Assembly (NCBI GenBank): GCA_928724745.1
Contig: CAKMXJ010000002.1
Coordinates: forward strand, 1,364,001-1,428,000
Source of the DNA: Anthracocystis setariae
Lineage: Eukaryota > Basidiomycota > Ustilaginomycetes > Ustilaginales > Ustilaginaceae
Direction: 5' to 3'
DNA: 64,000 bases
Both the position numbers and the translations under genes were made by a program. The notes below the pieces were generated by a model. The model was given only the letters and a program-made list of their open reading frames with translations, was not told the origin of the DNA and ran no database searches. Positions 19,991-29,920 of the stretch are shown here, piece after piece (positions within the stretch are counted from its first letter, which is position 1; each line of letters opens with the position of its first letter).

Positions 19991-20509
19991 CGCCGAGGCG
20001 AAAGTACATGCCAATCCTTCGCAAGAGATTCTGGACGCCACATGGGAGATGACCAACGAAATGCCTCGATTGGTGTCGGTCGAATGGATGTCGAGAGCAA
20101 GTGGAATCTCGGACCAAACGGATGGCGTTGAGAAGCGCTCAACAAGATAAAGTCACTACTGCGCCTTTTTTTTTTCTTTTTTTTTTTTCCCCACTCAACT
20201 CGACAGCGCGGTGTGTGTGTGTGGTTTGGTTTCTTTTGTGGTTGCTTTTGCAATAAAGGCGCATGCATGCATGCACGCATGTGCCAAGTGGAGCTTTGGT
20301 TGAAAGAGGTCACGTGTGTGCTTTGAGAGGTGTTGGTCTCTTTTTTGGTGAGAGTCGCGTCTTTGGCGTCGGCCAAACAATTTCAGTGCATCCGTTCACA
20401 TCGCGTCAGAGCTCAACCACCATCACCACCATCACTACCATCACTTGACATCCAACACTCATCAAATTCATTCATTCGCATCGCAGATTGCCTCTGCCCT
20501 ATTGTAACT
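19991..20509. promoter_or_regulatory. Bidirectional promoter of the SLX4-like and Sos7-like genes
   Basis: A head-to-head intergenic region with two adjacent T runs (20166-20175 and 20177-20188), a GTGTGTGTGT stretch, a GCATGCATGCATGCACGCATG alternating tract near 20260-20281 and CACCATCACCACC-type repeats just before the Sos7-like start. Confidence 0.6.
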
Positions 20510-21982
20510 ATGGTTGGTCTCAGCTCTACAACTTCTCGCGGTCCAACTTCCGAGGCGGAGGCGCCGACACGCGTTCGCAAGGTCATGTTTGGAGGAGCCG
20601 CCGCCGATGACGACGCCGAGGACACAAGCAACACTTGGATCGACTTGAATTCGGATGCTATCAAGAATCTCATCAGTGAAGCGAGAACCATTCTCGCAGA
20701 CCTCGGACCTCAACTCTCGACAAGGTCTCCCACCAAGATGGCCACCAACGCATTCGACATCTCTCCCGACAATCTCTCTTTACATACGCTTCGAGACCAG
20801 CTCCTCTCCAAAGCCGATCGAAACAACCAAAGGCGACTGTTCGGTGACAATGCATCGCCTGCCAAGCGTAGACGTAGCAGCTTGTCGCAGCTCATGGGTC
20901 AAGGCGAGCTAGACATCAACTGGGCCGTATACAAAGAATGGCCGGAAGGTCTTGTGGAGGAAGAGCGACTGCTGCTGGACTACTTCAAGAAGCTCAAATT
21001 CATCTACCTCGAACAAGAGACCAAGATGCGCTTCATGGCCGACATTCAGGACGATCTCGAGTCAGGCAAGGAGGCCACCGTATATTCGGCTGCCGAAGTA
21101 GCAGAACGCGAGCGTGTAGCCAAAACACTCAAGCAGCAGCTCACCGAAGCCAAAGCCCAAGTACGTGCACTTCGAAACGAGGTGGACGCCGCAGCCGACC
21201 AACTCTTCGAACCATGGCAGCAAGTCGAGAGAGACGGCCGCGAAGCCGAGCTCCTCATCAAAGAGATTGGCGATATGGAGCTCGAGCTCGCAAAGATTCG
21301 CGCACAGAACCACGGCAAGGGCGGAAGCGTCGCCGCCATTGCAGGCCGAGATGGACCGTTGACCACGAGCGAAGCAGAGGAATACTGCGATGCTCAAGTG
21401 GAAGAGATGACGGCGGTCGAAGCCAAGACTGGCAACGTAAAGAGGGCGATCGAGGCGACCAAGAAGGATCTCGTTTCGTCGCTCAGAGCGCTCGACCGCA
21501 TCAACGCCGAACGTTCACTGGCCGAGAAGTTTGCCAACGAAGCCAGAATGGGAATGGGCGTAGATGGTGGACGAGACCTCGCGACAGAACGACTCTGTGC
21601 CAGCCATACAGCTACGATCAGCTTGCTCCGATCTTTGCTCGGTATCGACGAGATCGAGGCAGTCTCGCCGCACGAGATCCGCATCACATACAAGCTTCCA
21701 CTCGACTCGATCAATAGCTTACAGCAGAAGCCATCCAAGGATTCCCAAGCCAAATCGACCAACCCGCGTCGCAAGCGCAAATCCATCGCACTGCCAGATC
21801 AGTCGTTGGTCCACGTCAACTTGCGTTTCAAGGATGTCGGCGGTCGAATCGAACAGGTATCGGTCACTTCGTCCAAAGGCGAGCAATACGAAATGCCTGA
21901 AGCCTCCTTGGCGAGGCTCAGGGCACTTGAGAAGGCAAACGATGTGCCGTTGATCGTTCAAGAGGTTCTTGCAGCTTTCTGA
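20510..21982 (+). CDS. Coiled-coil kinetochore protein, Sos7-like
   Basis: A 490-residue protein. The segment INWAVYKEWPEGLVEEERLLLDYFKKLKFIYLEQETKMRFM resembles the conserved N-terminal block of fission-yeast Sos7 (a KLRFxYLEQxTKxxFL pattern). It is followed by long heptad-rich coiled coils (about 190-385) and a small C-terminal globular region ending NDVPLIVQEVLAAF. Sos7 works with the Mis12 and Spc7/KNL1 outer-kinetochore complexes in chromosome segregation. The ATG at 20510 (MVGLSSTTS) is preferred; in-frame upstream sequence looks like leader. The assignment rests on motif recall, not on a search. Confidence 0.65.
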   Translation: MVGLSSTTSRGPTSEAEAPTRVRKVMFGGAAADDDAEDTSNTWIDLNSDAIKNLISEARTILADLGPQLSTRSPTKMATNAFDISPDNLSLHTLRDQLLSKADRNNQRRLFGDNASPAKRRRSSLSQLMGQGELDINWAVYKEWPEGLVEEERLLLDYFKKLKFIYLEQETKMRFMADIQDDLESGKEATVYSAAEVAERERVAKTLKQQLTEAKAQVRALRNEVDAAADQLFEPWQQVERDGREAELLIKEIGDMELELAKIRAQNHGKGGSVAAIAGRDGPLTTSEAEEYCDAQVEEMTAVEAKTGNVKRAIEATKKDLVSSLRALDRINAERSLAEKFANEARMGMGVDGGRDLATERLCASHTATISLLRSLLGIDEIEAVSPHEIRITYKLPLDSINSLQQKPSKDSQAKSTNPRRKRKSIALPDQSLVHVNLRFKDVGGRIEQVSVTSSKGEQYEMPEASLARLRALEKANDVPLIVQEVLAAF

Positions 21983-23074
21983 GCACCACAACTTTATTCA
22001 TCCCTGTTGCACTTTTGCAGACACACTTGCTCCGGCGAGATGTATCTATCTTTCTACTTTTTCGATGTGTAATCTATATAAAGATACCCCTCGGTAAACA
22101 CCTGTTGTGCCGATCCCATCCCTCCTATCTAATCCTGCGCAGCCCCTGTTGTGACCACGATGAGGCTGCAAGAGCGTTTAGCAGCTAAGCTTTGATCGAT
22201 GAAGAAAACAGTATAAAAAAGTGAGTTGGGTGTATGCACCCCAGCTGCGCAAAATGTGTAAAGTCACATTTGTGGCCTGCTGCATGATCCGTGGATTTGT
22301 TGCTCCGTAAGACATGGCTCGCCCGAACGAGCCCAAGACTTTAGTCTCCAAAACTCTTCTGCGTGAGCGAGAGCATGCCGAAGCGCACATTACCGCTGCT
22401 GCAATAATGAGTGCAGTATGGTACTGTGACTGTTTGAGTTGAACGGGCACGCTCCATTCGGATTTGCGGCTTGCGAGGCTGAGCCGCGCAATTCAAGTAG
22501 ATAGATAGGCTTTCATGCAGGGTCTGTGGAGGCTCGGCTAAGTTCCTTTTCTTTTTCTTTTTTTTTTTTTTTTTTTTTCTGGGCTTTTTGAACGTGTCAA
22601 AAGGCTAATCAAGGCTCGACGGAATACTCTACTCCACTATCTCGTGTTGCTCTGTCCACTTTTGCCACTCTGCTGCCTAAGCTTCCGTGCATGGCTTGGG
22701 CTTCTTCCAATCCATCACTCCGTTTTAGCCGCAACTTCAGCCCTTTGATTGACAGGCGGTTCCCAGCCCCACGGTGCTTGTCACTGTTTCCCCTGAACTT
22801 GACCTGCCTCTCGTCTCGCAAAGGCTGGGGCGGGCCCAACAAAGAAAAGGCGGCCCAAGCGATGGGATCGCAAGCTACCCGAACGACTTTCTCATTATTG
22901 GCGCTCTCCCTTCCGTCTTCACCCTCCTTTCCTACTCTATCCTTCCTCCTTTCTCTCTCCCATCCCCAAATCGCCCAAGCTGCGAGTGTCCTGAATCTCA
23001 GCAAATCTCGTCCCAATCTCGCCGTTTCTCTCCGTTGACCTCTCCTCAGATCGACTCGCATCAATCTCTTCAAC
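21983..23074. other. Intergenic region with a T run and CT-rich leader
   Basis: About 1.1 kb with no supported gene. It includes the 3' end of the Sos7-like transcript, a long T run at about 22558-22578, and a pyrimidine-rich leader (about 22900-23074) of the SWIM/RING gene. Confidence 0.5.
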
Positions 23075-24379
23075 ATGTTTTCTTCAGACAGCGACGACTT
23101 TGAGGTCGTTGAAGCTCGAGGACCTAGCGTCAGGAGAAAAACGCTCGCCAAACCTACCCGAAAGTCTCCCAGAACCAAACTGCCTTCGATTCCGAAGAAA
23201 GAACCCTCGCCACAGACGGGCGATCCTGCTGAGCCTTCTGCCTCTGCCTCAGCAAGCACCACTCGAAAACGAAAGGCGACCGCCCGCAAGGTCAAACGAT
23301 CTCCCAGCGCTCAAGACGATGATCAAGGTTTTGAATGGGACGAGCTCGAAGAAGGATCCAAGCGCAAGTACAAGAAACCATCTGCTCCTCGCAAGGCTGC
23401 CACCTCGAAGAAAGCCAAGGCCCCATCCGAGCTCAAGGAAGCGAAGCCCAAGAAAATCAGCAAAGCTGCCATGATGCGCGCCAAGCTCGAAGAGCTCCGC
23501 AACGATGATCACTTTGGCAAACTCGGCCAAGACGTCATCAAGCGCATTGCCAAGGCCCACCTGGAACGTCTTTACCTCATCCATCGCTTCCGCAACGCTA
23601 GCCAGCATAGGGAGGAGTTTGACGTCTGTGGCTCGACCGGAAACGTTTACAAGGTCGCCATCGCTCGTCAGGTTGAATGCCACTGCATGGACTTTGTAAT
23701 GCGACGGCAGGTGTGCAAGCATCTGCTGTTTGTTTACATCAAGGTGCTGCGTCTGCCCGGAACTTTGCCTGTCTACTCGCGCATCCGTCTGTCGCACGAC
23801 GAGGTCGAACAGGTGTTTGCCGAGGCTCGAACCGATCCCATCGCCGAGGCTTTGGCTCAACCCGATCTGAGGAAGGCCTGGGAGACGGCTGTCGGGTACA
23901 CATCCAGCAGCGACGATCCCGAGGCAGCTTCAGAAGATGCGGGCAAACGTCTCATCCCGGCGGAAGGCGATGTCTGCGGTGTTTGCTACGAGGATCTCGA
24001 AGCTGGTAGCACCGAAGGACTTGAATTCTGTCTCAGGTCATGCGGTCGACCCATCCACACTGACTGTTTGCAAACTTGGTTCAACAGCCGTGGCTACGAC
24101 CGGACTTGCATCTGGTGTCGAGCGCTCTGGCACGATGCTGTCCAGCCGAGCAACAAGTCTGGCATCAAGGCGCTAGGATATGGAATTGGTCAAAATGCAA
24201 GAGGCGCCGTTGTTGACGAGAGTGGCCGACAGCTCAACTTGGCTGATGCCGCAGGAATCGAAACAAGTCCTAGGAAGAAAGCCGCAGGTGGTCCAGCGGG
24301 GTGGGCAGCAGCAAGAGCCAAGGAAGAAGAAAGTGACGATGGTGGCGCCCTTCCCGATGCGTCTGACTTGTGGGATTGA
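23075..24379 (+). CDS. SWIM zinc finger plus RING finger protein (probable E3 ubiquitin ligase)
   Basis: A 434-residue protein. The N-terminal 130 residues are basic and Ser/Pro-rich (nuclear-signal-like). A SWIM finger (CxCx9CxH: Cys202, Cys204, Cys214, His216) follows, then a RING-type finger at 301-348 with CGVC, a central Cys/His pair and CIWC. The SWIM+RING order is that of MEX/ZSWIM2-type ubiquitin ligases. The C-terminal tail is acidic (DALWD-like end, SDLWD). No introns. The substrate is unknown. Confidence 0.85.
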   Translation: MFSSDSDDFEVVEARGPSVRRKTLAKPTRKSPRTKLPSIPKKEPSPQTGDPAEPSASASASTTRKRKATARKVKRSPSAQDDDQGFEWDELEEGSKRKYKKPSAPRKAATSKKAKAPSELKEAKPKKISKAAMMRAKLEELRNDDHFGKLGQDVIKRIAKAHLERLYLIHRFRNASQHREEFDVCGSTGNVYKVAIARQVECHCMDFVMRRQVCKHLLFVYIKVLRLPGTLPVYSRIRLSHDEVEQVFAEARTDPIAEALAQPDLRKAWETAVGYTSSSDDPEAASEDAGKRLIPAEGDVCGVCYEDLEAGSTEGLEFCLRSCGRPIHTDCLQTWFNSRGYDRTCIWCRALWHDAVQPSNKSGIKALGYGIGQNARGAVVDESGRQLNLADAAGIETSPRKKAAGGPAGWAAARAKEEESDDGGALPDASDLWD

Positions 24380-24946
24380 GCGAGCTATCAATCAATCAAT
24401 CTGCGACTGTCAAGTTGACTGTTTCCCTCCCGCTTGTGTCTCTAGTTGTATCATCGCTCGCGTCACCATGTTGCATTCGCATCATTCGAGTCAAACTCCA
24501 TCATACCCCAAGCTAGCAAAGTTGCATCCGTACTCCGCAATAATTGATGCAGTAGCGAGTCTTGCATCTTGTGGTGCTGGCCACAACGGTCTGATCCGCA
24601 TTGCACTGTCTGGCGTCGTGGACGGTTGTGTGGCAAGCCTCTGTGTGGGAATAGGTCTGAGGAGCATATTTTTTAGAGTTGAAAATATACTCGGAACTCG
24701 CGTTACACGACGTGAGCCTCGGTCGAGCGAGCCTGCATGCATGCAGAAGCAGCCACAGCAGCAACGGCAGCAGCAGCGACTCCACGAAGCAAAGCCTAAT
24801 TCCCGAAATCCGCACGCAACACGTAGCCAAATTTGTGTTGGTGTTGAACTCCTTCGATTCTTTCCCCCCCACGCCAACTCGATCGCACCTTGTCTCTCGG
24901 GCTTTGCAGTGTTTCACGTTTGTCAGCAGGTGTGTAGGAGGCCAAC
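24380..24946. other. Intergenic region upstream of the SCY1-like gene
   Basis: A 567-bp gap. It has CAG/CAA-rich sequence near 24743-24782 and a pyrimidine-rich stretch near 24860. I see nothing coding. Confidence 0.5.
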
Positions 24947-27592
24947 ATGGCTTCTTTCCTCAGCCAGGCGTCGTCCTACTTTGGACGAACCAACATTTCC
25001 GCCAACTACACCATCGACGACTCGCAGACCCCTGCGCACTGTGGGTTGTGGAAGATCTACAAAGCCACTCGCAATGCCTCTTCCTCCTCTTCTTCGACTC
25101 CTGCAAGCGGTACAGCGGGCGTAGCAGCAGGAGCTACTAAAAATCAAGTCTCCGTCTGGTCGCATACCTTTTCAACCCGTGGACAGGTGCGCCAGCGAAT
25201 CACCGAACAGCTCAAGAAGGAAGCATCCTCGCTCACTCGACTCCGGCATCCATGCATCCTGGAGGTGGTGGAACCACTCGAAGAGTCGCGAAACGATATC
25301 GCCTTTGCGACCGAACAGGTGTTTGCGTCGCTCTCGCAAGCACTCGTATCGGACCATCGGCAGGATGTGCAGTTGGACGAGGTCGAGATTCAGAAAGGTC
25401 TGCTTCAGGTTGCAAGGGGACTCGAGTTTTTGCATGGCGCAAAGATGGTTCATCAGAACCTTACTTCCGATTCCATCATGATCAACTCTAAAGGCGACTG
25501 GAAGCTCGCCGGCTTTTCCTTCCTCACTCCGCTCGATGCGTCCTGGAGCTTTCCCGACTACGACCCCAGCCTTCCACCGGCGATGAGTCGCAACTTCGAC
25601 TACATGGCTCCCGAGTATGCCCTCGACGAGAAGCTGCAGGTAGACAACGACATGTACTCGCTCGGCTGTGTCGTCTATGCTGTGCACAACAAGGGCAGCC
25701 CACCGTTCCGCAATCGAAACTCGCTCACCAACCTCAGGAGCAATGCAGACCAGCTGGCCACGACCATCACCAGTCAATCGTGGTCGCGGATGGGCAAAGA
25801 TGTGCTCGACTTGCTCTCCAACCTCCTCACCCGCTTCCCTGGCGGCAGACTCAACGCCGCGAGCTTCCAACAATCAGGCTACTTCAACTCGATCCTCGTC
25901 TCGACGCTGAAATTCATGGAACGCGACACCTTCGCCGGCCGAACCAAAGAAGAACGTGTACAGTACCTCAAAGGACTCCTCAAGATCCTCCCGCAATTCT
26001 CGGATCGTCTGTTGCGACGCAAAGTACTGCCAGCAGTGTTGGAGCTCATGACGGACCGCAGCTTACTACCCTTCATCCTACCCAACGTGTTTCACATCAG
26101 CAAGTCCCTGAGCATGCTGGAATTCACCAACTCGGTGCTGCCTAAACTGCAACCGTTGTTCTCGATCCAGGACCCACCGCAAAACATGCTGCTGCTGCTC
26201 GACCAGATCGAATCGCTGTTCGTACCCAAGACGTCGCCCACCACGTTTCGCGAACAAGTGACGCCACTCCTGTATGCAGCGTTGGAAGCGGACAACGTCA
26301 TGATCCAGGAAAAAGCGCTGCGCACCGTGCCGCGACTCGCCGAGATCCTGGAATACGCACACGTCAAGGAAGTGCTCTTCCCGAAACTCGCCACGCTCTT
26401 CGCAAAGACCAAGGTGCTCAGCGTCAAAGTCAATTGCCTCATCTGCTTTCACGCCATGGTCACCATGCTGGACAAGTATACGCTGACGGACAAGCTCGTA
26501 CCCATCCTGGCGCGCATCAAGACCAAGGAGCCAAGCGTGATGGTGGCGACGTTGGCAGTGCACGAGGCGATGGCGAGCAAGGTCGATCGCGATACGTTGG
26601 CCACAGCCATCATCCCGCAGTTGTGGACGATGAGTATGGGGCCGATGCTGAATGTCGAGCAGTTTGGCAGGTTTATGAAGGCGGTTAAGGAGATGGGCGT
26701 GAGGGTGGAGAAGGAGCATGGCGCGCATTTGAAGGAGGTCAGGAGGATGGAAGAGCATACCGACTCGTATACGGCCGAGGCGGGTAGGAGCGGGGTGGCG
26801 ACGGGAGGGAGTGGAGTGGGAGGGGATGGTGGTGTCAATGGAGGTGAGGTGGACTTTGCCACGCTCGTGGGACAGACCAAGTCGATTGGAGGTAAGACGG
26901 TGGATAGTGGGAGCGATCCGTTTGGATTGCGGGATGAGTTCGATGGTTTGGGGTTGGGTAGTGGTGCAAGCGGGTTGGTTGCGTCGGACATTTCTCCTGC
27001 AGTATCCAACGTTCAGACGCCCATCGGAGGGTTGACGCCTACTCATACGGGCAGAAGTACCTCAGCATCCTCCTCCTCCTCCTTGGCTACCACGACCAAT
27101 GCAAAGCTGAACACAAGTATGGGATTGAGCAGCATTCCAGCTCTAGCGCCTCCGCCGAGCTTCTTGCGTCCTACTCTCACGCCCAGTCTCAGCTCGTCGA
27201 ACAAAGCTAGCAATCCAACGTGGGGTAGCATCCTGAAGCCCTCGTCATCATCATCATCGTCAACGGTGGCGGCGGCGCTTTCTTCCACCACGACAACCGG
27301 AGGTGGTGGTGCGGGAGGAGGACCCAATTACAACATCTCGCTCGCCCCTGCCACCGGGTCAGGATTCATTTCTACGTCGGTAGTTTCGAGCTTGGGCACA
27401 CTAGCGATCGAACCATCCCGCACACATTCACCTCCTTCACCCGCATCGACACTCTTACCCACCCAGCAATCGTGGGCAGGTGTCATACTGCAACCCAACA
27501 AACCACCGTCCTCGTCATCGTCTCAACCCGCTGAAGGTGCGAGTAACAAGGGCGGACAGGACGCGTGGAAGGATTTCGATCCTTTTGCATAG
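24947..27592 (+). CDS. SCY1: SCY1-like pseudokinase with HEAT-type repeats
   Basis: An 881-residue protein of the SCY1/SCYL2 family, linked to clathrin-mediated trafficking between Golgi and endosomes. The N-terminal kinase-like domain (about 20-325) lacks catalytic residues: HQNL replaces HRDL (near 169) and AGF replaces DFG (near 188), so it should be inactive. Helical HEAT-type repeats follow (about 335-600, VLPKLQPLFS, VLFPKLATLFAKTK). The C-terminal third is Ser/Gly/Thr-rich with a final DAWKDFDPFA, a DPF-type adaptor-binding motif. The gene ends 73 bp from the convergent YPI1-like gene. Confidence 0.92.
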   Translation: MASFLSQASSYFGRTNISANYTIDDSQTPAHCGLWKIYKATRNASSSSSSTPASGTAGVAAGATKNQVSVWSHTFSTRGQVRQRITEQLKKEASSLTRLRHPCILEVVEPLEESRNDIAFATEQVFASLSQALVSDHRQDVQLDEVEIQKGLLQVARGLEFLHGAKMVHQNLTSDSIMINSKGDWKLAGFSFLTPLDASWSFPDYDPSLPPAMSRNFDYMAPEYALDEKLQVDNDMYSLGCVVYAVHNKGSPPFRNRNSLTNLRSNADQLATTITSQSWSRMGKDVLDLLSNLLTRFPGGRLNAASFQQSGYFNSILVSTLKFMERDTFAGRTKEERVQYLKGLLKILPQFSDRLLRRKVLPAVLELMTDRSLLPFILPNVFHISKSLSMLEFTNSVLPKLQPLFSIQDPPQNMLLLLDQIESLFVPKTSPTTFREQVTPLLYAALEADNVMIQEKALRTVPRLAEILEYAHVKEVLFPKLATLFAKTKVLSVKVNCLICFHAMVTMLDKYTLTDKLVPILARIKTKEPSVMVATLAVHEAMASKVDRDTLATAIIPQLWTMSMGPMLNVEQFGRFMKAVKEMGVRVEKEHGAHLKEVRRMEEHTDSYTAEAGRSGVATGGSGVGGDGGVNGGEVDFATLVGQTKSIGGKTVDSGSDPFGLRDEFDGLGLGSGASGLVASDISPAVSNVQTPIGGLTPTHTGRSTSASSSSSLATTTNAKLNTSMGLSSIPALAPPPSFLRPTLTPSLSSSNKASNPTWGSILKPSSSSSSSTVAAALSSTTTTGGGGAGGGPNYNISLAPATGSGFISTSVVSSLGTLAIEPSRTHSPPSPASTLLPTQQSWAGVILQPNKPPSSSSSQPAEGASNKGGQDAWKDFDPFA

Positions 27593-27665
27593 CTCATCAA
27601 CTCGGTACTTTCCACATTTTCGATGCGAATCAGTGCTGACGATATCGAATATGGTGGGTGAAATT

Positions 27666-28456
27666 TTAAGTTGGTTTTGCTATTTTTTTGGGACAACGTT
27701 CGTATGCGTTGCGTTTGATTCGGCTTGGGTTTGGATCCTCCTCCTCCTCCTCCTCCTCCTCCTCCTTTTCCTCGTCGTCGCTGTGAGAATGTTGAGTTGG
27801 CGGGAGAATCTGTGTTGTTGTACGAGACGAGGAGGAGGAGGAGGAGGAGGAGTGTGAGTGGTTGTGATGGCATTTTCCATCGTTGTTGTGGTGGGGGATT
27901 TTTTTTCTCGCTTTGAGTTTATCCTTGATTGCCTTTGAGTAATTAGGAGCGTCGGTATCGGTAATTGATTCTTCGCTGCTGGAATCCTCGTCGTCGTCGT
28001 CGTCGGAGGAGGAGGAAGAACTCGATTCGTCCGAACTCTCGTCAAATGCTTTCGGCTTGTGGTAGATGCAACAAACTACCGGAGAAAAAGGAGAGAGAGC
28101 GATAGAGAGAATCAGCATGGGAGCTCGAAACGACGAGATGTGGCTCAGCGTCGGGGGGAACGGGGAGGGGGGGTGAGGGGAGGGGGCTTACTTTTGCTCT
28201 TTTTCCGGCCAAGTCCTTCGTTATCTACGGTTTCTTCCGTCCAGACTACCCGACGCGACGATGATGATGATGATGATGATGATGGTTGTTGTGATGCGGA
28301 GGGTTGGGTTTGTGGCCGCAAGCGGAGGATGCCAATGTCGTTGGAGGGTGCGGAGGAAGTAGCAGCAGCAGCAGCATGGTCGGATGGTGTGCTTGTGAGT
28401 GTGAGCGTGCGTGAGGAGGGCCCGGAAATGCGTTCCGGCTGCGTTTGGCCGTTCAT
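27666..28456 (-). CDS. YPI1: Type 1 protein phosphatase inhibitor Ypi1/PPP1R11, CDS complement(join(27666..28075,28192..28456))
   Basis: Regulates protein phosphatase 1 (Glc7). Exon 1 ends with the PP1-binding RVVW motif (69-72) and TEETVDNEGLGRKKSK. Exon 2 begins CCIYHKPKAFDESSDES. The intron 28076-28191 (GTAAGC donor, TAG acceptor) joins them as KKSKICCIYHKP, which is the family's core. The 224-residue protein has low-complexity Ser, Asp and Glu runs in exon 2 and a His-rich patch, and ends near NAYERCPKK, as in other fungal members. The start at 28456 (MNGQTQPERI) is the first ATG after a 57-bp CT tract. Confidence 0.92.
27739..27766. repeat. CTC triplet run encoding poly-Glu in YPI1
   Basis: Tandem CTC on the + strand, read as GAG on the minus strand, gives a poly-Glu stretch near the C-terminus. 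Matching GAG-rich (poly-Ser) and GATGAT runs lie at 27830-27852 and 28258-28284 in the same gene. Confidence 0.85.
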
Positions 28457-28464
28457 CGTAACGC

Positions 28465-28531
<67 letters not shown>

Positions 28532-28858
28532 GGTGGTGGTGAACTGAGCTGCACAGGAGCACAAGTGGAGGTAGGCGATGGGAATTTTTTTCCAGCACGC
28601 AGCGACGACCATGGAAGGGGTTTGGCAGGTTTTTTTCGCGGCTCATCCATCATACCTGACTGCCCACATCATTTCTGGTGCAGTTGATCGCAGTCACCTT
28701 TCACACATCCGAGTGATCTCGGACTAGATTCATTGTATCGGTTTTGGGTCTGGAATCTGTATGCTGTTTCATTGAGCAAGCTGAATGACCACGAGTGAGA
28801 ACATAAATCTATATGTGAAGAGCCAACGAGACTGCCCTCGCACGGTGAAAAGAACCAT
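28457..28858. promoter_or_regulatory. YPI1 promoter and aquaporin 3' flank
   Basis: A 402-bp gap between two minus-strand genes. It contains the CT tract and no supported gene. Confidence 0.5.
28471..28527. repeat. (GA)n microsatellite, a CT tract just before the YPI1 start
   Basis: 57 bp of pure GA on the + strand, which is CT on the sense strand from 15 to 71 bp upstream of the ATG. Confidence 0.95.
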
Positions 28859-29920
28859 TCAAGCTAAGCCTTCCACCTCATCGCTCTCTGTCGCAACTGC
28901 CTCATACCCTCCTCTCTCATACTTTGGCCTGTTCACCGGGCTATCCAGCCCAGTATACACTCCAACATCATATAACCCTGCCCCGACCACACCTCCCAGG
29001 ATACTCGCCAGCCACGGACCCCACGCCCACCACGCTTTGTCATGCGTCCAAACCTCGCGCCCATACCCAACCAACCACAGCGCAATCCTCGGCCCCGTAT
29101 CCCTAGCCCCATTGATCGCATAGCCTGTATTGTACCCCATACTCGCCCCAATCCCCAGGAGCACAATAAACATCGCAAACGGTTGTGTCCCCTTGGGCGG
29201 CTTCAAATTCGCCGGATCCGCCAACGCCATCACCACGAACAGCAACACACTCGTCGCCAGAAACTCGGATAAGAACGCCGAGCCGTAAGACACATCCGAC
29301 GAAGGCAGCGTGAAGAACATCCCCGCAGTACTCTTCTCTCCCGTTACTGTCCTTACGCCGCCGCTGCCGACGCCGGCGGCGGCTTGGAAGCTGTCGATGC
29401 TGCTGAAGTTGTTGGCATATACGAGCAGACTGCCTACGGTGGCGCCGAGGATTTGCGCGATGATGAAGCTGGGTACTTTTCGCCATGGGAAACCGCGGAA
29501 GAGGGCGAGGGCGATTGTGACGCTGGGGTTGCAATGACCACCCGAGATACCACCGGAGACCCATACCGCCATGGCGACGCCAGCCGCCCATGCGAGGCGC
29601 GCTTGAAAGTACGACCCGAATGCAGCCACCGTGCGAATGTCCGAGGAAGCGTAGTGCAGGTTCACTTGACATTCCACACCCGCTCCGAAGAGGAGGATGA
29701 GTAGCGTACCGAAGAATTCGGCAAGTTCTTCACGGTAGAGGTGACGTAGCGATGCCCAGGTGTTGGGTTGGACCGAGGAGCGGTGCCATCGAGATGGTTT
29801 GTGCAGACGGGTCGATTGCGTTGGGTGTGGGGCCGAGGCTGGCAAGAGTGGGGCGATCGAGGAGGGATTAGGATGCACCTCGTGAGTTGACAGCTGAGAA
29901 CGCGATGCTAACCGTGTCAT
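28859..29920 (-). CDS. Aquaglyceroporin (MIP family)
   Basis: A 353-residue membrane channel with about six transmembrane segments between residues 65 and 320. The two pore half-helices carry GGHCNPSVT (NPS at 131-133, in place of NPA) and YAINGARDTGPR (NGA at 270-272, in place of NPA, with the Asp typical of glycerol channels at 274). A 60-residue N-terminal tail rich in Ser and His and a short acidic C-tail flank the core. Members conduct glycerol, water or small neutral solutes across the plasma membrane. The start at 29920 (MTRLASRSQL) is chosen; an in-frame extension to 30094 would add 58 hydrophobic residues and cannot be excluded. Confidence 0.9.
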   Translation of the reverse strand: MTRLASRSQLSTHEVHPNPSSIAPLLPASAPHPTQSTRLHKPSRWHRSSVQPNTWASLRHLYREELAEFFGTLLILLFGAGVECQVNLHYASSDIRTVAAFGSYFQARLAWAAGVAMAVWVSGGISGGHCNPSVTIALALFRGFPWRKVPSFIIAQILGATVGSLLVYANNFSSIDSFQAAAGVGSGGVRTVTGEKSTAGMFFTLPSSDVSYGSAFLSEFLATSVLLFVVMALADPANLKPPKGTQPFAMFIVLLGIGASMGYNTGYAINGARDTGPRIALWLVGYGREVWTHDKAWWAWGPWLASILGGVVGAGLYDVGVYTGLDSPVNRPKYERGGYEAVATESDEVEGLA

